Shown in pieces: positions 24,452 through 24,709 of a DNA stretch of 24,709 nucleotides. This stretch comes from an uncultured Eubacteriales bacterium (GTDB lineage: Bacteria > Bacillota > Clostridia > Peptostreptococcales > Anaerovoracaceae): the NCBI GenBank assembly GCA_900547295.1, contig URGK01000037.1, positions 1 through 24,709 on the forward strand, read 5' to 3'. Positions within the stretch are counted from its first letter, which is position 1; each line of letters starts with the position of its first letter. Below the pieces are notes generated by a model that saw only the letters and a list, made by a program, of their open reading frames with translations, made no database searches and was not told the origin of the DNA. The position numbers and the translations under genes were made by a program.

Positions 24452-24626
24452 GTATCCTGAAATGTTTGTTAAGGTTCTGTAATTCAACCTACAGTTTCAC
24501 ATCGGGAATTCGGGTTTTCATAATTATGTCAGGCCTCCTCAGAGTGGAAGACAGAAGTATGAAACAGAGTACCCACCTATCATTGATAGGGCGTGAATTA
24601 TAGCCTGACGGCATTTTGGGAATAAA
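24452..24626 (+). ncRNA. ssrS: 6S RNA (regulator of RNA polymerase holoenzyme)
   Basis: A 10-base closing stem joins TCCTGAAATG (24455-24464) to CATTTTGGGA (24612-24621). The 5' side TCCTGAAATGTTTGTT and the 3' side AGCCTGACGGCATTTTGGGA match the conserved ends of bacterial 6S RNA (E. coli has CTGAGATGTTCG and CAGCCTGCGGCGGCATCTCGG). An inner stem, GTCAGGC (24528-24534) with GCCTGAC (24603-24609), is also present. 6S RNA mimics an open promoter and holds the housekeeping RNA polymerase in stationary phase. The TATAAT at 24440 and the intrinsic terminator after it fit a stand-alone RNA gene. The exact ends are uncertain. Confidence 0.75.
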
Positions 24627-24660
24627 AATTCCAGCAGGTTTTCGGCTGGAATTTTTTTTT
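24625..24660 (+). terminator. Intrinsic terminator of the 6S RNA gene
   Basis: ATTCCAGC (24628-24635) pairs with GCTGGAAT (24645-24652), extended by A-T pairs on both sides, around a 9-base loop. A run of nine T reaches 24660. Confidence 0.9.
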
Positions 24661-24662
24661 AT

Positions 24663-24701
24663 AACATAGGAAATATCGACTTGTAGATATTTCCGTATGT
24701 T
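24663..24701. repeat. Near-perfect 15-base-pair inverted repeat at the right edge
   Basis: AACATAGGAAATATC (24663-24677) pairs with GATATTTCC (24686-24694) and, after one bulged G, TATGTT (24696-24701). The loop is 8 bases. It follows the 6S terminator and has no T-run. What lies beyond the window is unknown, so it may be a terminator of an unseen minus-strand gene or a mobile or repeat element. Confidence 0.5.
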
Positions 24702-24709
24702 TCAAAGAA

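Overview
The window looks like chromosomal DNA of a low- to mid-GC, monoderm, obligately anaerobic member of the Clostridia. The signs are a type IV pilus locus of the Gram-positive kind (PilB, PilT, PilC, PilD, PilM, PilN and PilO, but no secretin), a fused 2-hydroxyacyl-CoA dehydratase activase typical of anaerobes, a class I c-di-GMP riboswitch, strong purine-rich ribosome binding sites and A/T-rich sigma-A promoters. I cannot assign a genus from sequence alone.

Left part (1 to about 8010). The first 140 bases resemble the right end of an IS200/IS605-type (TnpB) element, with the last codons of a possible tnpB. Next come a MATE-family transporter, a small secreted protein of unknown function with a clear intrinsic terminator, and a non-coding stretch with three copies of an 18-base repeat spaced exactly 32 bases apart. 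A YkgJ-like cysteine-cluster protein lies on the minus strand. Divergent from it is a 1403-residue activase/dehydratase-like iron-sulfur protein.

Central and right part (about 8010 to 23590). This is a type IV pilus locus in two transcriptional blocks. The first, pilB-pilT, has its own strong promoter. The second starts with a separate promoter at 10987-11015, followed by a c-di-GMP-I (GEMM-I) riboswitch and a perfect intrinsic terminator. It then reads pilC, the major pilin, pilD, pilM, pilN, pilO, a 2029-residue giant prepilin-like protein with GLUG-type repeats, and three small minor-pilin-like genes (PilX-, PilV- and PilW-like in position and size). PilB itself carries a tandem MshEN motif of the kind known to bind c-di-GMP. 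The second messenger may therefore act twice: on transcription of the platform and pilin genes, and on the extension motor.

How it works together. PilD would cleave and methylate the prepilins. PilC with PilM, PilN and PilO would form the inner platform, PilB would drive extension and PilT retraction. The small minor pilins plus the giant GLUG protein would make an initiating or tip complex, with the giant protein as a probable adhesin. The giant pilin and the c-di-GMP control are the most interesting content of the window.

Right edge (23590 to 24709). A YebC/TACO1-family gene with an extended -10 promoter is followed by a 6S RNA-like gene (ssrS) with its own -10 box and an intrinsic terminator.
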